DNA of 64,000 bases from Symbiodinium natans (Eukaryota; Sar; Dinophyceae; Suessiales; Symbiodiniaceae). Both the position numbers and the translations under genes were made by a program. Shown one piece after another: positions 1-10,000 of this stretch (the stretch's first letter is position 1; each line of letters opens with the position of its first letter). Under the pieces are notes generated by a model that had not been told where the DNA came from, did not search any database, and saw nothing but the letters and a program-made list of their open reading frames with translations. The DNA is taken from assembly GCA_905221605.1 (NCBI GenBank), contig CAJNDS010001358.1, forward strand, positions 97,501-161,500, in the 5' to 3' direction.

Positions 1-215
1 AAGTTGCATTTCTGCTTGTTTATATAGGTTGGTTGGCTGGCGGTTTAGGGTTTAGTTTTGGGGGGGGCGTTAAGGCGAGTGTGGGCTGAATCTTGAACCC
101 TGAACCCTGGACCTGAACCCTGAATCCTGAGGACCCGGGACCCTGGGCCCTGAACCCTGAACCCTGAACCCTGAACCCTAAACCCTAAACCCTAAACCCT
201 AAACCCTAAACGCAT
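1..215. repeat. Degenerate telomere-like tract
   Basis: A short TTTAGGG-like stretch is followed by CCCTGAA variants, which become regular CCCTAAA units from about 172 to 210. I see no gene here. Confidence 0.8.
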
Positions 216-349
216 TTTTGGGCCGTCTGGCTGTCCTCGCTCACATCAGAAGTGTCTTCTGTCCCGATCTCCTCCTCTTCACAGCTTGGCGACCCCGACT
301 GGCCTCAGCCCGTGACGAGTTGAAAACCTGCTGTGCTGTGGGCCCAGTA

Positions 350-500
350 GGGTTTTGGGTTTTTAGGTTTTGTGTTTTTGTTCTTGTTTTAATCTGGGTT
401 TGGGGTTTAGGGTCAAGTGTTTACGGGTTTTGGGTTTTTAGGTTTTGTGTTTTTGTTCTTGTTTTCATAGCTGGGTTGAGGGTTTAGGGTCAAGTGTTTA
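350..500. repeat. 75-bp tandem duplication, two copies
   Basis: The T/G-rich block at 350-424 is repeated at 425-500 with only a few differences, such as aatctgggtt against catagctggg. Each copy ends in TTTAGGG-like sequence. The open frames crossing it are a consequence of the repeat and do not look like protein. Confidence 0.85.
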
Positions 501-780
501 GGGTGAAGGGTTTAGGGCTTATAGGGTTTGGGGTTATTTGCGGGCGCATTTACTATACGAACTCTAGTAAAAGGAATTTTCACCTAAAAAGCACCAGAGC
601 ACCTTTTCTGTTCAAGGGACACCGGGAGACAACCCGAAACAAAGCGAAACGAAAGCGCTTGGGCTGTACTGTGCCGGCAAGCATAAGTCTGCAAACCTAT
701 CTCGAACCCCAAGCCCATGTGAGCCTTTTGCATAGCGGAGGGTTGCAAGCCCGATTCCCCGTCTATTCCCTCCACCCCAA

Positions 781-1280
781 ATCCTAAGACCCTGTATCCT
801 TAAACCCCAATACCTAATCCCGTAATCCCAAGAAAGCCTTAAACCGATACACCCTTAACTCCCTCAAAGTCACTCAAGCCCTTGAACCCTTAACTCCCTT
901 CAGCGCTGGGACCCATGAATCCGTAAACCCTGAAACCCCGAAACAAATAGTATAAAGCATTAAAACCCTAAGCCCCAAATGAACCCTTAAACCACGAAAC
1001 CCCTAAACCCTTAAACCCCTAAACCCTTCAACCCTTATACCCCCTGAACCCTTAAACCCTTAAACCCCAAAACCCCTCAAACCCTTACACCCCTTGAGCA
1101 CTTAAACTCCCTTAGTCCTTCAACCCTCAAACCTACACCCTAAACCGTAAACCGTAAACCCTCAACCCTCAACCCTCAAACCTCAAATCTCAACCCAAAA
1201 CCCAAAACCCTCAACCCTAAACCCCAACCCAAAACCCAAAACCAAAACCCAAAACCCAAAACCCAAAACCCTAAACATGG
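781..1280. repeat. Degenerate CCCTAAA-derived tract
   Basis: About 500 bp of decayed CCCTTAAA, CCCAAAAC and CCCTCAA variants, apparently an old telomere-like array that has drifted. No coding potential is seen. Confidence 0.75.
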
Positions 1281-1399
1281 CTGCTGAGGCGCCGACGACT
1301 CTCCGATGGGAGATCTTCAGTCTGGAGCCTGGGCGAGGAAACTAGTCAAGGAGGCTTCCAACCATTCCACTGAAAAAAGCGACCTCTCTCTGCATAGAT

Positions 1400-1490
1400 A
1401 TGTAGATATATGCACATATATATATATATATATATATGCATATGTATGTATATTATACGCACATATATACATATATACATATATATATAC

Positions 1491-1524
<34 letters not shown>

Positions 1525-1643
1525 TGATAGATATGTATACACAAAAAACTAGCATAAGCATAAGCATTGACATAAATAACAACAAAAAACAAAACATAAA
1601 TATGAATATAAATATAAATACAAATATAAATATAAATAAATAA

Positions 1644-1691
<48 letters not shown>

Positions 1692-1695
1692 GGCA
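1400..1695. repeat. AT-rich microsatellite block
   Basis: Compound (AT)n, (ATAC)n and (AAAT)n repeats. The Tyr/Ile-rich open frames across it are repeat translations. Confidence 0.9.
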
Positions 1696-1901
1696 GAGGC
1701 AGAGAGGGGAGCGCGGAAGAGGTGGCTGGGAGGACGGTTCAGAATTCGTAAGGAAGAGGTTGCTGGAATCAGCCTCAATCAGCTCAACAAACTCTAACAT
1801 GGGCAGTTCTTCCTTGCTTGCATTGAAACATTGTGGGTGCAAGTTTGATGACTCGATGGCGAGAACACGACAGCAAGCATGCCCTCTCAACGGCTTTGAG
1901 A

Positions 1902-1903
<2 letters not shown>

Positions 1904-1936
<33 letters not shown>
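1904..1936. repeat. (AC)n microsatellite
   Basis: An uninterrupted AC dinucleotide run of about 16 units. A second one lies at 2613-2640. Confidence 0.95.
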
Positions 1937-2269
1937 TTAACTCCGCATTTTCTTGTTTTAGTCTCATCGTCTCTCCGAGACAGAAGGATTGCAGGCTTGC
2001 ACGCGGAAGACATGGTTTTGAGTGAGGTAACCTGCGTTTTCACACTTCCTGCCCCTATTTACGCGTAGCTGAGAACCTCCTAACTCTGCCAAACTCTAAA
2101 CCATCAGGTCCCTTATTGCCCTTCTTGTTAAACTACCCAAGAATCTCCCGAAGCCCTTTAACTACCCAAGAACCTCCCTCCGATCCGGTGCCCTCAGGCC
2201 TCAGCCCTAAGCACACAACCCTAAAACTTTCTGCTCGACACCTTAAGCACTCAATTCAGCGTTTAGGGC

Positions 2270-2520
2270 TTAGGATTTGAGGTTGCGGATTAGGGTTTAG
2301 GGTTTAGGGTTTCGGGATTCGGGTTCCAAGCCAAGGGAGACGAGTGGCTGACACGGGGAGGCCCCCGGCTGGGTCGGTGCCTCCGTAGGCTCAGTGCGAT
2401 TGGCGGCGCTTGGGGAGTCGTTTGGAGAAGGGATTTAGGGTTTGGGGTTTAGGGTTTAGGGTCTAGGGTTTGGGGTTTGGGGTTTCGGGCTTCGGTTTAG
2501 GGTCTATTTCGGGTTTGGGA
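2270..2520. repeat. Scattered TTTAGGG-like units
   Basis: Two clusters (2290-2315 and 2436-2510) of TTTAGGG, TTTGGGG and TTTCGGG units, with unassigned sequence between them. No gene is recognised between 1937 and 2947. Confidence 0.7.
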
Positions 2521-2612
2521 ATTGTGAGGATTTAAGCGAGCCGAGGGGGCTACAGTGGGGGCGACAGCGGTCTACGCCGGACAAAAGAGGCAGAGGCGGG
2601 CCTCAAAAACAA

Positions 2613-2643
<31 letters not shown>

Positions 2644-2947
2644 CCCACCCACCCAACCACCCACGCACGCACGCTCGCACGCACAAACAAAGGCCAGCGT
2701 GTGAACACATTTGTTGGCTGGGCGTGTCTACTGATTCCGTGAGCCGGACAGACCTTCGCAGCACCTGCATCGGAAAGACCTGGATCTTAACCCTCCCGAG
2801 GAATGTCCCCTAAACCCTAAACCCTAAACCCTCATTCCTTGCTTCTGCAGCTGCCGCTCAGAGGACTCATTGAAGTGAGCCTGCGCCCCACCTCCCCAAG
2901 ATTCTGAAAGCACCCTTCAAACCCCTTGTAGTACAGAAAATCCTCCA

Positions 2948-3045
2948 AAGGGTTCATGTGCCTAAATATTGAATACTTGGGCAGTACTTCCTATACAGGG
3001 ACTGTGGGACCCAGGTATAGAATAATGAGCTACATGGACCCTTAG
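2948..3045. mobile_element. Short TIR element, family A copy 1
   Basis: The left end AAGGGTTCATGTGCC and the complement of the right end AAGGGTCCATGTAGC form inverted repeats of about 35 bp around a short loop. Related copies lie near 36573, 43416, 45407, 47460 and 61707. At about 98 bp with no coding sequence, this is a MITE-like non-autonomous element. Confidence 0.7.
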
Positions 3046-3080
3046 AGTACTTTTCCAAAACGAAGACCCGGATTTAAGAC

Positions 3081-3181
3081 ACCCTAAACCCTAAACCCTA
3101 AACCCTAAACCCTAAACCCTAAACCCCAAACCCTAAACCCTAAACCCTAAACCCTAAACCCTAAACCCTAAACCCTAAACC
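3081..3181. repeat. Interstitial telomeric array (CCCTAAA)
   Basis: About 14 nearly perfect CCCTAAA units with one CCCCAAA variant. It faces an array of the opposite orientation 130 bp downstream. Confidence 0.95.
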
Positions 3182-3312
3182 ACCAAACCCCACCTCCGGC
3201 TGGCCGAGCTCGCTGGCCTTGCTTTCTCTCTGGGTTCGCGGGTCGACCAGGCGAACAGCTCCTGGGCTCAAAGAAGGTCAGGACTTACCTTTTTGAAGAT
3301 TTCAGAAAGTTG

Positions 3313-3408
3313 GGTTTAGGGTTTAGGGTTTAGGGTTTAGGGTTTAGGGTTTAGGGTTTAGGGTTTTGGATTTAGGGTTTAGGGTTTAGGGTTTAGGGTT
3401 TAGGGTTT
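3313..3408. repeat. Interstitial telomeric array (TTTAGGG)
   Basis: About 13 TTTAGGG units. The block from 3409 to 3807 after it holds no gene that I recognise. Confidence 0.95.
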
Positions 3409-3807
3409 GGCGGCTTCAGGATACCTAAGATGCTGAAGTTGCGGCTCGAATAGGCCATAAACGCCAGGGGTCCTGATAAATTCGTTGGCATAGCTTGAGT
3501 TGAGCTCAGTGAGAGAAGGAGGAACAGGCACAGGTATACTCTCAAAGATCTTTGTGGCACATGTGCTGTAACGACATGAAAAAAACCCTCCAACCTGTAC
3601 CCGGTAACGTATTTCTCTGCTCTGAAAGAACATGCTCGAACCCTAAAGACTCCTGAGTGCTTCCCTAAACCCTACACCCCCAACCTCTACCACCTAATTC
3701 ATAAACCAGAACGGCGAAGCCTTAACCCTAGGGAGCCCTCGGCGTCCTGCTCCCCGGAACCAAAAAAAGCACCCGCGCCCAAAGCATCGAAGCTGAACCC
3801 TCAAAAA

Positions 3808-3865
3808 TCACATACATACATACATACATACATACATACATACATACATACATACATACATACAT
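3808..3865. repeat. (CATA)n microsatellite at element insertion site
   Basis: A CATA tetranucleotide run that ends directly at the left LTR. Similar CATA and CATGCATG sequence resumes right of the other LTR (18530-18550), so the retroelement inserted into this microsatellite. The last four bases (acat, 3862-3865) recur at 18530-18533 and are the likely 4-bp target-site duplication. Because the flanks are simple repeats, the exact duplication length is uncertain. Confidence 0.85.
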
Positions 3866-4174
3866 TGTGAAGTCGACCAGCACTGGACTTGCACTAAGTC
3901 AATGCAATCACAGCCCGGCCACGCTGTTTTACGACTTCGCGAGTTCAAGCACTTGTGCAGCTACGCCTGAGTGCGTCCGGTCGGACCGCACAGCAACCTA
4001 AGAGCTACTGTACGACACTACCGTGCTCAAAGGCACAAGCTCGGTACTTGAGCCAAAACATTGGCATTGTTACGAATTGCAAAACTCTACATGCAAAGGA
4101 AAACTACAAGGTGGTCTGCCGAGTCCTAATGCATCACAGAGCAGAAGATGCATATGCACTCATGTCAGCTCACA
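3866..4174 (-). repeat. 3' LTR (309 bp)
   Basis: The second LTR copy, expected to supply the transcript 3' end. The open frame visible across each LTR on the plus strand is antisense to the element and has no support as a gene. Confidence 0.95.
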
Positions 4175-4184
4175 TTCGCCCCTC
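4175..4184 (-). other. Polypurine-like tract
   Basis: In element sense GAGGGGCGAA directly precedes the 3' LTR. Nine of ten bases are purines, which suits a plus-strand priming site. Confidence 0.55.
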
Positions 4185-4770
4185 AGCCGAGGCTCCGGTG
4201 AGTGACTTCCACAAGGAGGGCGGGCGTCCGTCGCGGCTTTGGGCGCAAGCCCGCAAACGAAGACACGCGAAACGAGACGACCCAAACGAACGACCCTCCA
4301 AAACCAGCCTAAACCAGGCGGTCCGGTCTTTTGCACGACCTGAGTCGAGGCTCCAGTACACAGAGCCCACTGAGTGCTTTGAGGACTGCTACGGCAGACA
4401 CTGAAATCTATGGTACAGATGGTACACTGTACACGGCCGGTCCTAAGCTACGGCTTACGGCTACTCACCTATCCAGAACTACCCTACGGGCTACCGGACT
4501 CAGCGGGAGCCGCGCACATTGCTTGTGCCGCAGGCAGTGCAGCTCGCACGCGCTTCGGCGAGCGCACTGCCGCGACCAGGACACGGTCCGCAGCAGCCGC
4601 AACGGGCTGGGAAGAAAAGTGCGGGTAGGCAAAATGGGCAGGGAAAACCCCTGCCGCGGCTCTTCGCCCGCAAGCAAAACACGATCAAAAGAGGCTCGAC
4701 AGCGTGCCGCGCTGTGATGCCTAAGAAATCGCGTGGAAACCCCTTCCACGCCGCGCCGACTGGCCGCAGC
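4185..4770 (-). other. Element 3' untranslated region
   Basis: Sequence between the stop of the third frame and the polypurine-like tract. It has no credible gene. It contains one copy of the 20-bp dispersed motif (4572-4591) and the small palindromic stretch ATGGTACAGATGGTACAC near 4410. Confidence 0.75.
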
Positions 4771-7077
4771 CTACTCGATACCCTGTGGAGCAGTGTTGGG
4801 GGCACGAGTGGCGTTGCCAGCAACGTTGGAGCTACTGGCTCGCTCCAACTGAGGGCGCTTTGCGACCGCCTCATCGAGGGAGAATGCCTCAGCCGACACC
4901 CTCTGGAAATCCTCGATGTAGGACTGCGCGACTGAGTGCGTCTTGGGGACCTCAAGCCTAAGCCCTGCCTCCGCATTGGCCTTGCTGCTTGTGGTAAAAT
5001 TGAGGCTCCCAATCAGCACCACCGCGCCATCAGGCCGCAGTAGGCAAAGGGCCTTGGCATGGTGCAGCCCTTGAATCCCGGTGCCGACCTTAGCCCCGCG
5101 GCCGTCGCGAGCATAGGCGTCGCGCACGGATGTGCCACAACCCACCCTCACCTCGGCACCTGCAGCCGCCAAGCGTTTCAACGCTTGCCACTGAAGTTTG
5201 GTGCGGTGGCATTGTCCCATGTCGGCGACAATCCGAACGCTTGCGCCCTTGCTAAGCGACGCTTCGATTGCCTCGATGCAGGATGGGCAATCTAAGCTGT
5301 AAGCCCGGATGTAGATCACATCCTCTGCTGCTCCAGACCCAAGCAGCGTTTGGGCGGCCTGAACGTATGGCCCGCCCGCAAGGAATTCCGCTTCTTTGAC
5401 TGGAGAACTCCTCGCGGGGGCTGGGCCCTTGTTCCTCCGGCCTGGCGTGCGCGCCACAGTGGCAGTGGCGCTTCCCTCTGGAGGGGGATCCAGCTCGGGG
5501 TCATCGCGAAGCCACCCCGGTGGATGGCTACCACCATAAATGTGGTGCGATCCATCCTCAAGCTGGATTCGGTCCCCTCTCTTCAGGAGCGGGACCCTCG
5601 AGTGATCGTACCCGTTGGCTTTGTGGTACCTAATCACTCGGAGCATGGGCACCTCCCCATACCCACCGTCCTTTCCTCGGCGGAACAGCCGTCCCCGCCA
5701 GTCCTGACGAAAAGGTTCAAGAGGTGCGGAGGGGCTGATCCCCAGGTTGGGCGGAAGAGAGGCGCCATGGCAGGCTGCCTGATGCAAGTGGTATTGCACC
5801 AGCGACTCAAAGGCCAGCCCGCATCCCGGAGCCGAACATCCGTAGTGGCCGTCAGCGTTGGGGCGAGGCTCCTCTGAGGCCGAGGCGGACTGGGCGGTCC
5901 CGCCTCCTGAAGGCCTGGCGGAACTGCTCGACCCCGCAACCCCGGAAGCGTCCTGACCATCGTCAGACACCTCTTCCCCGTCGGCGCCTTCCCCGGCCGC
6001 CCGACTCTCTCCCTCTCGGCGCAGTGTTTTGAGGGACTCCTCACGCTTGGTGATCTTCTCCAGCTTCACCATCGCGGTTCCCGCAACCTCCAGTATTTTC
6101 GACTGGGGCTTCTGCGCTCTCAGAAGAGCTTCGGACCGCGCGAGGTACTCCTTCGCGCTGGTGACCACCGACTGGCCGAGCACGAGGACTCCTTCCTCTG
6201 TGCTCTCGGCCTGGGCCCCACTAGCGGGCTCCTCGTCCTCCTTCACCTTGACCGCGGCTGGAGGCGCCCGCGTGTCGGGAAGATCCGAGCTGGAACTATC
6301 TTCCTCGACACCTTCAGCTTCTTGGGCTGCCTCTTCCTCGAGCGAGTCTTCGGCCTCGAGGACATTGGGGCCAGGGACGTTGCGCCTAGGGTACACCTTG
6401 GGCTTCGCTGGAACGATCGAAGTCCTAGGAGTCCCTGAGGGACGCCCTTTGGCCTTAGGCGCGGCCTTAGGAGGGGTAACAGGTTGGGCGGCCCCCGCGG
6501 CCATGACACGGCCCGCAGGGGCCAGCACAACCGTCGAGGAGCTCGCCGCGCCACTGCTGGCCGCAGCAGCTTGGGACGCTTGGACCGTGCCCAGTTTCGG
6601 TCCTCGCCCCAACGGCGGGTGGGGGCCCGCACTGGTGTCGCCTAAACTCTTTAGGTCGACATGCTGGACCAACCGATCCACTTCCAACTCAGCTATCAAG
6701 ACTGAGTAGACAGGCGAGCCCTTGGGGAGTGCCCAGATGCGGGAAATGCCGGTGGTCGATCCGCGGCGGAAATCGGCAGAGTGGCCCTGAAAGGCACGAA
6801 GGAAACCAGCGTGCGAGGTGTCCAACCTCGGTTTCCGCTGGTTGGCGTCGTGCGCGACCGCCTGGTTGTACTGGTTGATGGTGATGCCGAGTTGTTCGAT
6901 CAACTCATCAACCGGGTAGAGGCCGCCCGGACCGAACCGGCCTCTGCAGCCACCTTCGCCGTGCCGCATGCATCGGACTAGCAGGCGCTGCACGTCGTCG
7001 ATCGAGGGCGTTCCCTTTCGGCCCTTAGGGCCTGGGCTCTTGCTCTTGCCCCTGCCCTTCGATCCTCCTCCACCCAT
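4771..7077 (-). CDS. Accessory protein: Tpt1-like N-lobe, C2H2 finger, PLD-type nuclease
   Basis: 768 residues from ATG 7077, which starts MGGGGSKGRGKSKS. No stop separates it from the upstream frame, so it could also be read as the C-terminus of that polyprotein. Residues 27-110 resemble the N-terminal lobe of RNA 2'-phosphotransferase (Tpt1/KptA): RCMRHG, a VDELI helix, and FLRAFQGHS, which fits the conserved IRAxQGHS. The second, NAD-binding lobe is not evident. Residues 150-400 are low-complexity, rich in Ala, Ser, Pro and Glu. C414, C419, H432 and H437 form a C2H2 finger. Residues 585-705 match the phospholipase D nuclease fold, with one HKD-type motif (H673-A-K675, D683, then GSLN at 690-693). 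A single motif fits Nuc/Zucchini-like enzymes, which dimerise. Possible roles are nucleic-acid processing or integration support. Function is inference. Confidence 0.8.
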   Translation of the reverse strand: MGGGGSKGRGKSKSPGPKGRKGTPSIDDVQRLLVRCMRHGEGGCRGRFGPGGLYPVDELIEQLGITINQYNQAVAHDANQRKPRLDTSHAGFLRAFQGHSADFRRGSTTGISRIWALPKGSPVYSVLIAELEVDRLVQHVDLKSLGDTSAGPHPPLGRGPKLGTVQASQAAAASSGAASSSTVVLAPAGRVMAAGAAQPVTPPKAAPKAKGRPSGTPRTSIVPAKPKVYPRRNVPGPNVLEAEDSLEEEAAQEAEGVEEDSSSSDLPDTRAPPAAVKVKEDEEPASGAQAESTEEGVLVLGQSVVTSAKEYLARSEALLRAQKPQSKILEVAGTAMVKLEKITKREESLKTLRREGESRAAGEGADGEEVSDDGQDASGVAGSSSSARPSGGGTAQSASASEEPRPNADGHYGCSAPGCGLAFESLVQYHLHQAACHGASLPPNLGISPSAPLEPFRQDWRGRLFRRGKDGGYGEVPMLRVIRYHKANGYDHSRVPLLKRGDRIQLEDGSHHIYGGSHPPGWLRDDPELDPPPEGSATATVARTPGRRNKGPAPARSSPVKEAEFLAGGPYVQAAQTLLGSGAAEDVIYIRAYSLDCPSCIEAIEASLSKGASVRIVADMGQCHRTKLQWQALKRLAAAGAEVRVGCGTSVRDAYARDGRGAKVGTGIQGLHHAKALCLLRPDGAVVLIGSLNFTTSSKANAEAGLRLEVPKTHSVAQSYIEDFQRVSAEAFSLDEAVAKRPQLERASSSNVAGNATRAPNTAPQGIE

Positions 7078-10000
7078 CGCGGCACTGAGGCCCGCGGCTT
7101 TGCTGGACCTCCGACGGGCGAGGAAAACCTGACGCGCCCTTGAGCGGCCAGGACACGGCCCGCTGCAAGGGGCCGGTGTGCAGTAGTGGTAGGCAGCCGC
7201 TCCCGCGCGGCCAGGGCACGGCCCGCAGCGGGGCCTTGTGGTTGACCACGAAGGTCCGGGCGACCGTTTGGTCGCTCCCGCGCGGTCTGGTCGCGACCCG
7301 CAGCGGGGCGCAGTGCACAGGCACGAACGCGGGGAGGGACTACCTACCCTAGGCTCTACAACACACTTGAACCGCTGCGGCGGGGGTTTGGGGAGTTTCC
7401 TTAAGGTCTGGGCTTTAAGGCTTCCACGGCTTCTGCTTCGACCTTGGACCGAACCTCTAGGCCTGCTTGCAAAACACTGGCTGCGGGACAAACGAACGAA
7501 GCTGCACGCGACGAACGACGAAAAATCCTTCTGCCCGCAGACCGGCGACCTGGGAAACGGCCCGCCCCAAAAACACCCGCCCTGAACACAGAAACACCCG
7601 AACAGCCCCAACATCCTGAGCATCAGAACGCGCGTGGGGTGATTCTGGTCTGAGCGCGCCGCGTCATGGTTCGCGCGCTTGGTGTTGTGCGCACCGCGAA
7701 CGCCTAAGGCTTCAAGAGCAGACGACGCGCTCTGCGGAGCCGCGACTGCCCCCTTGGCGCACGCTTCGCGCACCGCCCCCTCGGCTTGGGCATCAGTGAA
7801 AAACTGCCCATCAATGACCCTACCCGTCCTAACAGTAAGATCATCCACGTAGGCTATCCACTCCTTAGTATACTTAAGGCGCCTACCTCTGCCGGGGGCA
7901 TAGGCCCTATCAACCACAAAGTTGAAATCATCTGGGCCGTTAATCGGGCCAAAGGTGAGGCCGACAGGGAGATATTTCCCTGATCTTGCCACAATGGCCA
8001 ACACCTCGCGAGCACGCTTGGTGTTCCTAATCTGATTAAACCCACTAACCGCATCCACGAAGGTATACCAAACCGAACCTACTGCGGCGGCGAGCACATC
8101 GCTACCCCGCCGACAATAGTACGTGGAGCGCTTAATTCGGGCATTCACACGGCGGTAGTCAACCACCAAGCGTCGCTTCCTATGCCGCTTGTAGCTGGGC
8201 ATTTCCTTGGTCGGAAACGGCGCAGATCCCCAAGCCGAGCTGCCGCGGATCAACTGACCCCGCTTGCATTCTTCTTCAAGCTTGTCGTCGACCCATTGCG
8301 CGGACTCGCCCCTCAGACTGTGAGGTTGGGACGAGACCGGCGGCCCGGTGGGGATGCAGTCATGGGCGAACTTCCTGACCGTGGTCCTGGTGGTGTCCTC
8401 CACCCAGAACCCAGCGGCCTTTCGCCGTATGACCTCCCTGACGGCTGCGGTATCAGCATCGGTCAGCCCGGGTCTGGTTGGTCCAGGCTCGATCTTCAAA
8501 CCCGACCATACGAGGTCTCTGTAGGCCTCGGTGCGCCTAGGATCCTCCGCGACCTTCTCGCCCGCAAGAGCATAGACCTCAAGGTCAGCCCGGACGGAAT
8601 CCCAGTCCTTGGCGTCCGCCTTGGTCCGCCAAAACGCTTCCTTCTCCGCGGCATACTTATCCACCTCCTTATCCAGCTCCGCACGCTCTGCTGGCGTGAG
8701 GTCCTCGCCCGACCGCACGTCCGGGAGGGGAACGACTGGAGAGGGCTGTGGCGCAGCCGCGGCGCTATCTGCACCCGCAGTGGCTGGAAAGCTTTCAACT
8801 GCAGCGGTGCACAGCTCTTCTGCGCCCCTCAGACCAAGGTCCTGGAGCGAGGCGCAGAAAGCCGCCCCTATGAGGTTGTAGTCGGCTTGCGCGCGCTCAA
8901 CGTGCTTGTGCTGCACTGCGCCTAACGCATCCGGCCTACTACACCTCAAACCTACCGATTCTAAGCTGAAATCGGCGAGCCACAGGGCCCCGCTCTCAAC
9001 GAGGTTGCCGCGGCCACTGGCCCGCGCGAACTGGCATATGTCAGCCCGCACGAAGGCCCAAGGCCAGCGTGGCTCTGCGAGCGTCCCAAACAAGGCGCCC
9101 CACTCCTCTAGCCGCCAGGGTTCCCACTCGCCTTTTTGTGCCTGCAAATGCAGCGCGACGTGGGCGCCCGCGCGCGTGCGTTCCTGCGCACACCGGACGA
9201 CTAGCTGGAGGAAAGCCCGGGGCACATTCTTGCCCTCAAGCCCAATCACGAGCACCTTCGGCTCTGTGCGCAAAACAGCGCCGCTAATAGCCTCTAAGTG
9301 CTCTTCTGCGGCCAGGTTCCAGGTGATGCCGTAGGCCTGCTTGCCTTGCGCAAAAGCGGGAACAACTCTGTACCCGTGCCTCCTAGCCGCGTCGGAGACG
9401 ACCGCGTCACCCCAAGCAACCTCTAAGACATCGGCAACTCCTCCAAGGAAATACTGCCGGAACCAACTCTCGACAGCACCCGACTCTGGGGAAGCCCTAG
9501 GCTGCAACACGCGGGGTTCCGCGACCAAGAGGTCCGCGAGGGCCTCTTGGATCGAGAGCACACTCGTGCCGGCGCGAGACGCTCGCTCGAGCGTCCTGTC
9601 CTGCAACGAATACGCTCCCTTGTCCAACTTTCTGGCCGAGGCTGCAGCAAGCACGCCGTCGCGGTTTAGGTCGATCTTGGAAATGATTTCCTTAACGGAA
9701 ACCGCTTCGTGGGCCGGACGGGTCCCTTCTGAAAGCGTGAGCGCTCCGTCCTCGGCGATAAATGCAAGCCGCCATTTGACGCGAACCCCGCTGGCGTCGG
9801 GGAGATAGCGGTGGACGCCGACCTGCGCACGGGCCGCATCCACCTGCGTAACCCGTCCTAACCTGCACACCTTCGGGCCTCCACCTACACCCCGATAGGC
9901 GATGCGGTCGCCAAGGCGGAGGACGAAGTCCCTCCCGCGCCTGGTCAGCGTGAACTCCACCTGCTTGGCGTCGCCTTGAACCTGCTGCCCTAAGCTGGGG

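Noticed and set aside
1306-1778. Open frames on both strands rich in Tyr and Ile
   Set aside because: They are translations of (AT)n and (ATAC)n microsatellites.
3955-4404. Plus-strand open frame starting in the left LTR (and its twin in the right LTR)
   Set aside because: It is antisense to the element, the identical start in both LTRs follows from LTR identity, and there is no protein-like conservation.
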